Of a stretch of DNA of 61,134 bases, positions 49,466 to 58,090 are shown piece by piece; position 1 is the stretch's first letter, and each line of letters opens with the position of its first letter. Position numbers and translations under genes: made by a program. The notes below the pieces were generated by a model. That model was not told where the DNA came from and searched no databases. It saw only the letters and a program-made list of their open reading frames with translations. This stretch comes from an uncultured Pseudoxanthomonas sp. Its GTDB lineage: Bacteria > Pseudomonadota > Gammaproteobacteria > Xanthomonadales > Xanthomonadaceae. The stretch spans positions 1-61,134 of the forward strand of contig NZ_CAMPJD010000022.1 of NCBI RefSeq assembly GCF_946886695.1. Direction: 5' to 3'.

Positions 49466-50791
49466 TCAACCCTTCGGTTTCTCCAGGTAATCCAGTGTCA
49501 CCTGCAGCAGTGCGCGCACGCCGACGTCGAGCGAGGCTTCGTCCAGCATGAATTCCGGGGAATGGTTGCTGGGCGCGGTCACCGGGTCGGTGCCTTTCGC
49601 CGTGCTGCCGACGAAGAAGAACATCGACGGCACTTCCAGCGCGTAGAACGAGAAGTCCTCTGCACCCATCTGCAGCGGCGGGGTGATCACGTTGTCCGCG
49701 CCGACCACGGCCTGCAGGCTGGGCGTCATGCGGGCGGTGAGCGCGGGGTCGTTGATGGTGGCGGGGTTGCCATCGCGGTCGGGCACGTTGGCTTCCACCT
49801 TCGCGCCGTGCGCAGCGGAGACGTGGCTGGCGACGTTCTTCAGGTCGGCGAAGATCTTCTGCCGCATGCCTTCGTCGAAGGTACGGATGGTGCCGACCAC
49901 TTCCACGTCGTCGGGAATGATGTTGTAGCGGATGCCGCCCTTGATGGCGCCGAAGCTGACCACCGCCGGTTGCCTGGAGATGTCGGTGCGACGGCTGACG
50001 ATCGTCTGCGTGGTGCCGATGACATCGGCCATCGCCACGATCGGGTCCACGCCGCCCCATGGCCGCGAGCCATGCGTCTGCCGGCCGACGACCTTCAGGT
50101 TGAAGCTGTCCGACGCCGCCATCAGCGGGCCCTGGCGCACGCCGATCTGGCCGACGGGAATCGACGAGAACACGTGCAGGCCGAACATGGCGTCCGGCTT
50201 GAAGTCCTTGAACAGGCCTTCCTTCAGCATCAACGATGCACCACCTTCCTCGCCGGCCGGCGCGCCCTCCTCGGAAGGCTGGAACACCAGCAGCACTTCG
50301 CCGGGCAGCGTGTCCTTCATCGCCACCAGTGATTTCGCCACGCCCAGCAGGATGCCGGTGTGGGCGTCGTGGCCGCAGGCATGCATGACGCCGACGGTTT
50401 CGCCGCGATAGGTCGCGGTCGCCTTCGATGCGAACGGCAGGCTGTTGCGTTCGGTCACCGGCAGCGCATCCATGTCCGCCCGCAGCGCGATGCGCGGACC
50501 CGGCCTGCCGCCCTTGATGACAGCGGTGACGCCGTGGTGCGCGATGCCGGTGCGCGGTTGCAGGCCGAGCTTGCGCAACTCTTCCGCGACGCGCTTGGCT
50601 GTTTGCTCTTCGCGGTTGGACAGTTCCGGGTACTGATGGAAGTGCCGGCGCCAGTCGACGACCTGCTGCTGCACAGCCTTGCCAGCGGAAGCGACTTCGG
50701 GGCGCTGCGCGGGCGCGGCGTCCTGCGCGGCGGCGGGGAGTGCGCACGCGAGAGCGAGCAGGGAAACGGCGAAAAGACGAGCTGTACGCAT
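49466..50791 (-). CDS. Exported M20-family amidohydrolase
   Basis: A 441-residue M20D-type metal-dependent amidohydrolase (IAA-amino-acid hydrolase/hippuricase type). It has a signal peptide (LFAVSLLALACALPAAAQ), metal ligands in HACGHDAHTG, catalytic Glu in FQPSEEG, and the dimerisation segment RPWGGVDPIVAMADVIG (with HGSRPWGG) and PLQMGAEDFSFYALEVPSMFFFVG. Substrates are probably N-acyl amino acids or related amides in the periplasm. The ATG at 50791 starts the signal peptide; upstream lies REPIN B2. Confidence 0.92.
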   Translation of the reverse strand: MRTARLFAVSLLALACALPAAAQDAAPAQRPEVASAGKAVQQQVVDWRRHFHQYPELSNREEQTAKRVAEELRKLGLQPRTGIAHHGVTAVIKGGRPGPRIALRADMDALPVTERNSLPFASKATATYRGETVGVMHACGHDAHTGILLGVAKSLVAMKDTLPGEVLLVFQPSEEGAPAGEEGGASLMLKEGLFKDFKPDAMFGLHVFSSIPVGQIGVRQGPLMAASDSFNLKVVGRQTHGSRPWGGVDPIVAMADVIGTTQTIVSRRTDISRQPAVVSFGAIKGGIRYNIIPDDVEVVGTIRTFDEGMRQKIFADLKNVASHVSAAHGAKVEANVPDRDGNPATINDPALTARMTPSLQAVVGADNVITPPLQMGAEDFSFYALEVPSMFFFVGSTAKGTDPVTAPSNHSPEFMLDEASLDVGVRALLQVTLDYLEKPKG

Positions 50792-50835
50792 CGGGTGGGC
50801 TCCTGGAGGGATGCCCGATGCTAACCGCAATGGCA

Positions 50836-50926
50836 TGTAGGAGGGGCTGACCAGCCATTCGGCTGTTGAAAGCCAGTCCCGACCGGAGGCGCTCGGCAAA
50901 GCATCGGGGCTGAAGCCCCTCCTACA
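50836..50926. repeat. REPIN family B, copy 2 (degenerate left arm)
   Basis: The right arm GGGGCTGAAGCCCCTCCTAC is intact. The left arm starts TGTAGGAGGGGCTGACCAGC but has diverged. The pair spans the gap between the M20 gene and the divergent TSUP gene. Confidence 0.85.
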
Positions 50927-51010
50927 ACGGCATCGCAGCTTCTAGAATGCGTGAGCGTCGCACGTGCTGGTCCCGGGCGGACGCGCATCATCGTCCGCTG
51001 CGGAACCCCC

Positions 51011-51799
51011 ATGCCCGACCTTGCCCTGCAGGTACTCCTGCTGCTGTTCCTCGCCGCGATGCTGGCGGGCTTCATCGACGCCATCGCCGGTGGCGGCGGC
51101 ATGGTCACCATCCCGGCGATGCTGCTGGCCGGCATTCCGCCGCTGCACGTGCTGGGCACCAACAAACTGCAGTCGCTGTTCGGCTCGGCCTCGGCCAGCT
51201 GGGCCTACGCGCGGCACGGGCACGTCGACCTGAAAGGACAGCTGCCGATGGCGCTCACCGCCGCGCTGGGCGCGGTGGGTGGCGCGTTGCTGGCGACCAT
51301 CATCCCGGTGGAGTGGCTGAAGCTGGCGCTGCCGTTCCTGCTGGTGGGCATCGCCATCTATTTCGGGCTGAAGCCTGACATTGGCCACGTGGACCGCCAC
51401 CAGCGCATGCGCCCGCTCGTGTTCGGGCTGACCTTCGTGCCGGTGATCGGCTTCTATGACGGCGTGTTCGGTCCCGGCACGGGGTCGTTCCTGATGCTGG
51501 GCTTCGTGGCGCTGGCGGGGTTCGGCATCCTCAAGGCCACGGCGCATACCAAGTTCCTCAACTTCGGTTCCAACCTTGGCGCATTCGCGGTGTTCCTCGC
51601 GTTCGGCGCGGTGCTTTGGAAGGCGGGGCTGGTGATGGGCGCGGGACAGTTCCTCGGCGCGCAGCTGGGCTCGCGCTTCGCGATGAAGCAGGGCGCCCGC
51701 ATCATCAAGCCGCTGCTGGTCACAGTGTCGATTGTGCTGGCGATCCGGCTGCTGGCCGACCCGCAGCATCCGTTGCGGATGTGGTTCGCGTCCTTCTGA
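51011..51799 (+). CDS. TSUP (TauE/SafE) family membrane transporter
   Basis: A 262-residue protein with about eight helices in two repeats. It shows the family motifs GFIDAIAGGGGMVTIPAMLLAG and LGTNKLQSLFGSASASWAYARHG, then GFYDGVFGPGTGSFLMLGFV and AHTKFLNFGSNLGAFAVF. TSUP proteins export sulfite, sulfonates or organic acids; the substrate is not set by context. The ATG at 51011 gives the usual N-terminus. A -10-like TAGAAT at 50943 lies upstream next to REPIN B2. Confidence 0.94.
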   Translation: MPDLALQVLLLLFLAAMLAGFIDAIAGGGGMVTIPAMLLAGIPPLHVLGTNKLQSLFGSASASWAYARHGHVDLKGQLPMALTAALGAVGGALLATIIPVEWLKLALPFLLVGIAIYFGLKPDIGHVDRHQRMRPLVFGLTFVPVIGFYDGVFGPGTGSFLMLGFVALAGFGILKATAHTKFLNFGSNLGAFAVFLAFGAVLWKAGLVMGAGQFLGAQLGSRFAMKQGARIIKPLLVTVSIVLAIRLLADPQHPLRMWFASF

Positions 51800-51809
51800 T
51801 TCTGGATTC

Positions 51810-51929
51810 TGCAGGAGCGACGTGAGTCGCGACCGCGAGGATCAACCCGCCTGGATGGGTCATGCATCGCATGATGCATGCATGCCTGGCGTTGCGGGGC
51901 ATGCGGTCGCGACTCACGTCGCTCCTACA
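51810..51929. repeat. REPIN family A, copy A5
   Basis: Left arm TGCAGGAGCGACGTGAGTCG (first T variant) and right arm CGACTCACGTCGCTCCTACA. It separates the TSUP gene from convergent purU. Confidence 0.92.
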
Positions 51930-51947
51930 TCCACATCAGGCAAGGGC

Positions 51948-52799
51948 CTAGCGGAACACCACCGTGCGATGGCCGTTGAGCAGGATGCGGTGCTCCACGT
52001 GGCGACGGACGGCGCGGGCCAGCACCAGCGATTCGATGTCGCTGCCCATGCGGACCAGTTCCTTCGGCGTCATCGCGTGGTCCACGCGCGCGACGTCCTG
52101 TTCGATGATCGGGCCTTCGTCGAGGTCGCGGGTCACGTAATGGGCAGTGGCGCCGATGATCTTGACCCCGCGCTGGTGCGCCTGGTGGTAAGGCCGGGCG
52201 CCCTTGAAGCTGGGCAGGAAGCTGTGGTGGATGTTGATCGCGCGGCCGGACAGTGCATCGCACAGCGTGGGCGAGAGGATCTGCATGTAGCGGGCCAGCA
52301 CGACCAGGTCGATCCGCTCGCGTTCGACCAGGTCGATGATGCGCTGCTCCTGCTCATCCCGATGCGCCGCGGAGACGGGCAGGTGGTGGAACGCCACGCC
52401 GTAGGATTGCGCCAGTGCCGCGAAGTCGTCGTGGTTGGACGCGACGCAGGCGATCTCCACCGGCAGCTGCCGGCTGTGCACGCGGAACAGCAGGTCGTTG
52501 AGGCAATGGCCCTGCTTGCTCACCAGCACCATCAGCCGCGCCTTGCGGCGGGCGTCGTGGATCTGCCACTCCATCGCGAACGCGTCGGCCAACGGCGCGA
52601 AGCGCGCGCGCAGGGCGTCGGCGGTGATGGCCTCCGGCAGGTCGAAATGCACGCGCAGGAAGAAACGGCCGGATTCGTCGTCGCCGAACTGCTGGGCGTC
52701 CAGGATGTTGCAGCCCGCGTCGAACAGCAGGCCGGTGACGCGATAGACGATGCCGGTGGTGTCCGGGCAGGAGAGCGTGAGGATATGATCGCGGCGCAT
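51948..52799 (-). CDS. purU: Formyltetrahydrofolate deformylase
   Basis: PurU hydrolyses 10-formyl-THF to formate and THF, balancing one-carbon pools. The 283-residue protein has an N-terminal ACT domain (ILTLSCPDTTGIVYRVTGLLF, FDAGCNILDAQQF). A formyltransferase-like catalytic domain follows with LVVLARYMQILSP, INIHHSFLPSFKGARPYHQA and GATAHYVTRDLDEGPIIEQD, which carry the catalytic Asn/His/Asp. The start is the ATG at 52799. The I78-inhibitor gene ends 11 bp upstream on the same strand, so the two are probably one transcript. Confidence 0.96.
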   Translation of the reverse strand: MRRDHILTLSCPDTTGIVYRVTGLLFDAGCNILDAQQFGDDESGRFFLRVHFDLPEAITADALRARFAPLADAFAMEWQIHDARRKARLMVLVSKQGHCLNDLLFRVHSRQLPVEIACVASNHDDFAALAQSYGVAFHHLPVSAAHRDEQEQRIIDLVERERIDLVVLARYMQILSPTLCDALSGRAINIHHSFLPSFKGARPYHQAHQRGVKIIGATAHYVTRDLDEGPIIEQDVARVDHAMTPKELVRMGSDIESLVLARAVRRHVEHRILLNGHRTVVFR

Positions 52800-52810
52800 G
52801 AGGGGCTGGC

Positions 52811-53128
52811 TTACTCGCAACCGACCGCGGTGATGCGGTTGTCGGCGTCGATGTAGACGCGCAGGCGGTCGTCGCGCGTGCCGTGCTTCACGACCGTCGT
52901 CGGGCCGATGGGGTTGACCAGCCCGGCACCGCTCTCGCGCGACAGACGCTTTAGCGTGTCCTCGTCCGCGGGCTGGCCGATCGCCCAGCCGAGGGCGGCA
53001 TCGCTGCAACGGCCGCTGCCGGCCACCTGCGGTCCCGGCGTGCTGACGCAGGAAGACAGGGCGAAGGCGGCGCCTGTCAGCAGGCAGGCCCGGAAAGACG
53101 AACGGCGCAACACACGAGGGGATGTCAT
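52811..53128 (-). CDS. I78-family peptidase inhibitor lipoprotein
   Basis: A 105-residue protein with a lipoprotein signal (LLTGAAFALSSC, lipobox). The I78 (potato-inhibitor-like) pattern is CSDAALGWAIGQPADEDTLKRL, then SGAGLVNPIGPTTVVKH and RLRVYIDADNRITAVGC with the C-terminal Cys. It would inhibit serine peptidases in the periplasm or at the surface. The ATG at 53128 is preferred because it starts the signal. It lies upstream of purU and is divergent from the Ntn hydrolase gene. Confidence 0.85.
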   Translation of the reverse strand: MTSPRVLRRSSFRACLLTGAAFALSSCVSTPGPQVAGSGRCSDAALGWAIGQPADEDTLKRLSRESGAGLVNPIGPTTVVKHGTRDDRLRVYIDADNRITAVGCE

Positions 53129-53237
53129 GGCAGCATCTCCGGATGCAGGGGAGGATCGCTGTTTAACACACTCGCTGGCATAAAGGGCGAGCCCCGCCAT
53201 TGTCGCCTGTCGCCATCCCGCGCCCACGGAGATCGCC

Positions 53238-54296
53238 ATGGATCGTCGCTTCGTTCTGCCACTTGCCCTTGCCGCATCGCTGTTGTCTACCTTTGCTTCC
53301 GGCCCCGCCGTCGCCTGCACCCGACTGGTCTATCTGGGGGCGGACAATGACGTCATCACTGCCCGCTCGATGGACTGGAAGAACGATGTGGCGACCAACC
53401 TGTGGATCTTCCCGCGTGGCATGCAGCGCACCGGCCAGGCCGGGCCGAACTCGATCACGTGGACGTCGAAGTACGGCAGCGTGATCGCCACCGGCTACGA
53501 GGTCTCCACCACCGACGGCATGAACGAAGCCGGGCTGATGGCCAACGTGCTGTGGCTGGTGGAATCCGAATACCCGGCTTACAACGAGCGTGATCCGGGC
53601 CTGAGCATCGCCGCGTGGGCGCAGTACGCGCTGGACAACTACGGCAGCGTGAAGGAAGCCGTCGACGCGCTGCGCAAGGAGCCCTTCACCCTGGTCACCG
53701 ACAAGGTGCCCGGCGAGGACCGGCTGGCCACGCTGCACCTGTCCTTGTCGGACGCCAGCGGCGACAGCGCCATCATCGAGTACATCGACGGCATCCAGGT
53801 GATCCATCACGGCCGCCAGTACCAGGTGATGACCAACTCACCGGTGTTCGACCAGCAGCTGGCGCTCAACGCGTACTGGAAGCAGATCGGCGGCACGGTG
53901 ATGCTGCCGGGCACCAACCGCGCCGCGGACCGCTTCGCGAGGGCATCGTTCTACGTCAACGCGATCCCGAAGAGCGAGGACCCGGTGAAGGCGCTGGCCA
54001 GCGTCTTCAGCGTGATCCGCAATGCATCGGTCCCGTTCGGCATCAACACGCCGGAGGAGCCCAACATCTCCTCCACCCGCTGGCGCACGGTGGCCGACCA
54101 CAAGCGCAAGCTCTACTTCTTCGAATCGGCGCTGACGCCGAACACCTTCTGGGTGGACCTGAAGGAGGTGGATTTCTCGAAGGACACCGGCAAGGTGCTG
54201 CGGCTCGACCTGGGCCCGGACCAGCGCAACGTGTTCGCCGGCAACGCGGTGAAGGATTTCAGGCCGGCGGAGCCGTTCGTGTTCCTGGGCCTGTAG
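53238..54296 (+). CDS. Choloylglycine-hydrolase-family linear amide hydrolase (Ntn enzyme)
   Basis: A 352-residue Ntn hydrolase. The signal peptide ends at AVA, placing the catalytic Cys27 (ACTRLVYLG) at the new N-terminus, as required for the Ntn mechanism. Other conserved segments are ARSMDWKND, GYEVSTTDGMNEAGLMANVLWL and MTNSPVFDQQL, holding the family Arg/Asp/Asn residues. Members are bile-salt hydrolases or penicillin V acylases. In Gram-negatives several degrade acyl-homoserine lactones, but the substrate here cannot be fixed. It is directly convergent (stop to stop) with a beta-lactamase-like gene. Confidence 0.93.
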   Translation: MDRRFVLPLALAASLLSTFASGPAVACTRLVYLGADNDVITARSMDWKNDVATNLWIFPRGMQRTGQAGPNSITWTSKYGSVIATGYEVSTTDGMNEAGLMANVLWLVESEYPAYNERDPGLSIAAWAQYALDNYGSVKEAVDALRKEPFTLVTDKVPGEDRLATLHLSLSDASGDSAIIEYIDGIQVIHHGRQYQVMTNSPVFDQQLALNAYWKQIGGTVMLPGTNRAADRFARASFYVNAIPKSEDPVKALASVFSVIRNASVPFGINTPEEPNISSTRWRTVADHKRKLYFFESALTPNTFWVDLKEVDFSKDTGKVLRLDLGPDQRNVFAGNAVKDFRPAEPFVFLGL

Positions 54297-55562
54297 TCAC
54301 AGGTCGAACGCCAGCAGGTCGTGGCCGGTGGCGGCGCGCACCACGCGCCGGTACAGCACGTTGCCGCTGCCCGCGTTGGTCAGCACCACCAGCGCGCGCT
54401 GGCCGGCCGCATCGCCGAGCGCGAAGTTCTTGAAGATGCCGCCGTTGCTGCCGGAGTGGTAGAACACCGGGCCGCGCGGCGTGGCCTCCAGGTTCCAGCC
54501 CAGGCCCTTGTCCGTCCAGCGGCCGGGCACATCGATCTGCCTGGTCAGCATCGCGCGCCGCGTGGCGTCGGTGATCTGCCAGGATTCGCGTGGCGTGCGC
54601 ACCATCAGCGCCATGAAGCGGGCGTAGTCCTGCGGTGTGGTGCGCAGACTGGCCGCGGCATTGGCCAGGATATCGCCGGGCCAGTTCACCAGCCCCTTCG
54701 GCGTGATCGCGTGCACGTCCGGCAGCGCACGCGCGGCATCTTCGTAGCGCCACGCCGACAGCGGCTTGCCCCAGCGGTCGGTGACCACCTGCGCGGCGCT
54801 CCATTGTTCGCGCAGCATCTGCGGCGGCATGCCCGGTTCCTCGTCCTCGACCGCGCGATGGCCGTACACCGAACGCGCGGCGAGCTCCGCACTCCACGTA
54901 TAGCTGCTGTCCTCCATGCCCGCCGGACCGAACAGCAGGCGCTGCATCGACTGGTCGAGGCTCTCGCCGGTGAGGGCTTCCACCGCCAGCTGCAGCCAGA
55001 AGATCGCTTCACCGGAGTAGTCGATGCGCGTGCCCGGCTTCACCGCCGGCACCAGCTTTTCGTTCGCCGGATCCTTGCGCCAGTTCGGCAGGCCGGTGGA
55101 ATGGCGCAGCACATCGCGCGCGGTGACCAGATCCACCCACGGATGGTCGGCCAGATAGTCCATCCGCCGGTAACGCACCAGCGGCGCGTCGAGATCGATC
55201 ACGCCCTGATCCGCCAGCTGCAGCATCATGTAGGCGAACACCGGTTTGCTCAGCGAGGCATCCTCGAACAGCGTGTCGTCCGCCACAGGCGCCCGGGTCT
55301 CCGCGTTCGTCACGCCCACGTTGCGCGACCACACCACCTCGCCCCGCTCCACGACGGCCATGCCGATGGCCGGCACGCGCAGCGCCTGCATCAGGCGCGG
55401 AAGGTCGTCCAGGAAGGCGTCGGGCGGGATCCAGGCCGCTGCGTCGTTGCAGGCGGCAGCGGAGGCGAAACGGGGCCAACCGCCCGCGACCAGCGGCGCC
55501 GCCGCCACGATGGACAGCCAGCGGCGGCGTTGCGGGGAAACTGGCGTGGCGTCTGGCGTCAT
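54297..55562 (-). CDS. Exported serine hydrolase, class C beta-lactamase/PBP family (second copy)
   Basis: A 421-residue protein with a Tat-like or Sec signal (RRRWLSIVAAAPLVAGG) and a beta-lactamase-type fold. The nucleophile motif is SLSK (Ser103-Lys106), the Tyr motif is YSG in RIDYSGEAIF and the third motif is HSG in VFYHSGSNGG. Its RRRW start suggests Tat export. It is not closely related to the 488-residue enzyme at 40775 (no C-terminal tail). The start is the ATG at 55562. Its stop abuts the stop of the Ntn hydrolase, so both transcripts overlap at the 3' end. The 181-bp region upstream (55563-55743) shows nothing definite. Confidence 0.88.
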   Translation of the reverse strand: MTPDATPVSPQRRRWLSIVAAAPLVAGGWPRFASAAACNDAAAWIPPDAFLDDLPRLMQALRVPAIGMAVVERGEVVWSRNVGVTNAETRAPVADDTLFEDASLSKPVFAYMMLQLADQGVIDLDAPLVRYRRMDYLADHPWVDLVTARDVLRHSTGLPNWRKDPANEKLVPAVKPGTRIDYSGEAIFWLQLAVEALTGESLDQSMQRLLFGPAGMEDSSYTWSAELAARSVYGHRAVEDEEPGMPPQMLREQWSAAQVVTDRWGKPLSAWRYEDAARALPDVHAITPKGLVNWPGDILANAAASLRTTPQDYARFMALMVRTPRESWQITDATRRAMLTRQIDVPGRWTDKGLGWNLEATPRGPVFYHSGSNGGIFKNFALGDAAGQRALVVLTNAGSGNVLYRRVVRAATGHDLLAFDL

Positions 55563-55743
55563 GAGGGGGTGCGCACCGGGAGGCATGCGTAAGGAAGACG
55601 AATGAGCGTCGAGAACCCCGCCTTTCATCGGGTCACCCGCGGATGAACGGCGAGAGATGCGCAACACGGGCTCGACGCGTTGTTCACCCTGCGCCAACGT
55701 GGCCGGCGACACCGTAGCCGCACGTCCACACCGGGAGTCGATC

Positions 55744-56277
55744 ATGACCGGGACCGTGTTCTTCACCGAGGAAGTCTCCAACAGCAAGGTCGCGGCGATC
55801 TGCCCTAGCGTTGCGGTTGCCCGCCTGCAGGCGACCCGGGTGCGCGAGGCGCTGCATCTGTCCGAGCGGCAGGTGCAGGTCCTGGTGCCGGGGGAAACGC
55901 AGCCAGGGCGGAAGCTGGAACCGGAAAGCCATGGCATCTACCGCACGATGCTGTGGTCGCATGCCAAGCTCGGTGTGTTCGGCATGCTCGCCGGCCTGCT
56001 GGCCTATGCGGTGCTGCGGATGCAGGCGGTCCCGATGATCGTCCAGTCGCCGTGGCTGTCGCTGGGCGCATTGCTGTTCTTCGGCGCGATCACCGGCTTG
56101 ATGCTGGGCGGGTTGGTTACCCTTCGTCCGGACCACGACGCCTACGTGATGAAAGTGCTCGGCGCGTTGCGCGAAGGCGACTCGGCGGTCGTGGTCCATG
56201 CACTCTCGGCCGAGCAGAAGCGCGAGGCCGAGCGCATCCTGGCGCAGGCGGGCAACGAGACGACATCCACCCTCTGA
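55744..56277 (+). CDS. Hypothetical two-helix membrane protein
   Basis: A 177-residue protein with a soluble N-terminal half (VREALHLSERQVQVLVPGE) and two hydrophobic helices (LGVFGMLAGLLAYAVLRM, LSLGALLFFGAITGLMLGGLV). A short soluble tail has DAYVMKVLGALREGDSAVVVHALSAEQ. This layout, with helices containing Gly-rich stretches, resembles proteins that regulate membrane components, but I recognise no family. The ATG at 55744 is chosen because the frame upstream has no coding character. It is convergent with the thioesterase gene. Confidence 0.75.
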   Translation: MTGTVFFTEEVSNSKVAAICPSVAVARLQATRVREALHLSERQVQVLVPGETQPGRKLEPESHGIYRTMLWSHAKLGVFGMLAGLLAYAVLRMQAVPMIVQSPWLSLGALLFFGAITGLMLGGLVTLRPDHDAYVMKVLGALREGDSAVVVHALSAEQKREAERILAQAGNETTSTL

Positions 56278-56289
56278 ACGTCGCGGCGG

Positions 56290-56706
56290 TCAGTCCTGCG
56301 CAATCGCGGGTGGCAACGGCGGTGCCGGCGTCGGCCGGCCCAGTGGATCCAGCGCGATCATCACGAAGTGACCGCGCGTGCACAGCTTGCGTTCGCCGGT
56401 CAGCAGGTTCTCGGTGATGACTTCCACGTCCACGTTCATCGAGCTGCGGCCGACCTTCACCACGCGGGCGACCACTTCCACCAGGTCGCCCTTGTGGATC
56501 GGCTGATTGAAATCCACCTGCTCCGAGCGTGCGGTGACCACGGTGCTGCGCGCATAGCGCGAGGCGACGATGAAGGCCGACATGTCCATCCACGCCAGAG
56601 CCTGACCGCCGAACAGCGTGCCCAGGTGGTTGGTGTGATCGGGGAAGACCATGTGCAGCAGGCGCGCCTCGAGGGGACGCACTTCGGCGTTGGCCAGTTC
56701 GGTCAT
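56290..56706 (-). CDS. Acyl-CoA thioesterase, YciA/hotdog family
   Basis: A 138-residue hotdog-fold thioesterase. It has HMVFPDHTNHLGTLFGGQALAWMD with the family's His/Asn/Asp active-site region, and ARSTVVTARSEQVDFNQPIHKGDLVEVVARV. It hydrolyses acyl-CoAs of broad range; YciA-like members form hexamers. It starts at the ATG at 56706 with GGAG upstream. It is followed, past its start, by REPIN A6. Confidence 0.93.
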   Translation of the reverse strand: MTELANAEVRPLEARLLHMVFPDHTNHLGTLFGGQALAWMDMSAFIVASRYARSTVVTARSEQVDFNQPIHKGDLVEVVARVVKVGRSSMNVDVEVITENLLTGERKLCTRGHFVMIALDPLGRPTPAPPLPPAIAQD

Positions 56707-56766
56707 GGTGGTACTCCGGTTAGCGTGCTCCCGGCGGCAGCATAGCGCGCCGGGATGTCATGCCGG

Positions 56767-56916
56767 TGTAGGAGCGACGTGAGTCGCGACCACACGAGCG
56801 AATGGCCCGGATGCCCGGTGGCTTCGCGACGGCGCTGGGCCTGTCGCCGACGTTCCCGGGACGGTGCGGCGCCACGGGGCTTTCATTGCGTGGTCGCGAC
56901 TCACGTCGCTCCCACA
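56767..56916. repeat. REPIN family A, copy A6
   Basis: Left arm TGTAGGAGCGACGTGAGTCG and right arm CGACTCACGTCGCTCCCACA, spanning 150 bp. It lies between the thioesterase start and the nrdB stop. Confidence 0.92.
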
Positions 56917-56927
56917 AAACGCCAGCG

Positions 56928-57947
56928 CTAGAACGCGTGGTCGAAGCCCACCTCGCCCTGCACGCCGAGCTGGTAGGCCGAGACGCGGCGCTCGAAGAAG
57001 TTGGTCAGCTCCTGCACGTCCTGCAGCTCCATGAAGGGCAGCGGGTTGCGCACGTCGTAGCGCTTGGGCATGCCGAGCTTGGCGAAGTGCTGGTCGGCGC
57101 AATGCTGCAGGTACTGGCGCATGTCGCGGGTGGAGATGCCGGCCACGCCGCCGGACAGTACGTCCTCGGCGAACTGGACTTCGCATTCGATGGCTTCCTC
57201 CAGCATGTCGTAGACCTGCTGCTGCATGGCGTCGTCGAACAGGTCCGGCTCTTCCTCGCGCACGGTCCGCACGCACTCGAACGCGAACTCCATGTGGCAG
57301 CTCTCGTCGCGGAACACCCAGTTGGTGCCGCTGGCCAGGCCCGGCAGTAGGCCGCGCGAACGGAAGTAGTACACGTAGGCGAACGCGGCGAAGAAGAACA
57401 GGCCCTCAATGCAGGCGGCGAAGCAGATCTGGTTGAGCAGGAACTGCCGGCGCTGGTCGCGGGTCTCGATCCGCTTCATGTCCTGGATGGAATCGATCCA
57501 CTTGAAGCAGAAGTCGGCTTTCTTCTTGATCGCGGGGATGTTCTCCACCGCGGCGAACGCCTTGAAGCGTTCCGACGGGTCGGGCAGATAGTTGTCCAGC
57601 AGGGTCAGGTAGAATTGCACGTGCAGCGCTTCTTCGTACAGCTGGCGCGACAGGTACATGCGCGCTTCCGGCGCGTTGAGGTGTTGGTACAGGTTCAGCA
57701 CCAGGTTGTTCGACACGATGGAATCGCCGGTGGCGAAGAAGGCGACCAGCCGGTGGATCAGGTGGCGGTCGGCCGGCGTCATTTTCGAATGCAGGTCGGT
57801 GATGTCGATCTGGAAGTTGATCTCTTCCACCGTCCACGTGTTCTTGATCGCGTCGCGGTACATGTCATAGAACTGCGGGTAACGCATCGGGCGCAGCGTC
57901 AGTTCAAAACCGGGGTCTAGCAGCATCTGCTTGGGGTGTGCGGACAT
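56928..57947 (-). CDS. nrdB: Ribonucleoside-diphosphate reductase beta subunit (class Ia)
   Basis: NrdB holds the di-iron centre and tyrosyl radical that start ribonucleotide reduction by NrdA. The 339-residue protein has Glu106 and His109 in EEALHVQFY, and Tyr113 at the exact +7 spacing of the radical Tyr (Glu115, His118, Tyr122 in E. coli). The second cluster is FRDESCHMEFAFECVRTV. It is a standard Fe-Tyr type. The start is the ATG at 57947. It lies 225 bp downstream of nrdA, separated by a large composite repeat, with REPIN A6 after its stop. Confidence 0.97.
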   Translation of the reverse strand: MSAHPKQMLLDPGFELTLRPMRYPQFYDMYRDAIKNTWTVEEINFQIDITDLHSKMTPADRHLIHRLVAFFATGDSIVSNNLVLNLYQHLNAPEARMYLSRQLYEEALHVQFYLTLLDNYLPDPSERFKAFAAVENIPAIKKKADFCFKWIDSIQDMKRIETRDQRRQFLLNQICFAACIEGLFFFAAFAYVYYFRSRGLLPGLASGTNWVFRDESCHMEFAFECVRTVREEEPDLFDDAMQQQVYDMLEEAIECEVQFAEDVLSGGVAGISTRDMRQYLQHCADQHFAKLGMPKRYDVRNPLPFMELQDVQELTNFFERRVSAYQLGVQGEVGFDHAF

Positions 57948-57969
57948 GGTGCGGTGTTCTCGTGGTTCT

Positions 57970-58090
57970 CCTTCTCCCCTCGGGAGAAGGTGCCCGTAGG
58001 GCGGATGAGGGTACGGCGAAGGCAGCGGCGGTCAGGCATCCTGATGTCGCCGTACCCTCACCCCAACCCCTCTCCCGGTGGGAGAGGGGT
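57970..58090. repeat. Composite inverted repeat between nrdA and nrdB (two family C copies)
   Basis: A copy at 57970-58011 (CTTCTCCCCTCGGGAGAAGG with GCCCGTAGGGCGGATGAG) faces another at 58052-58090 (CCCTCACCCCAACCCCTCTC to GGGAGAGGGG). Between them GGTACGGCGA pairs with TCGCCGTACC. The whole 120 bp can fold as one dyad within the nrdA-nrdB gap. Confidence 0.8.
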
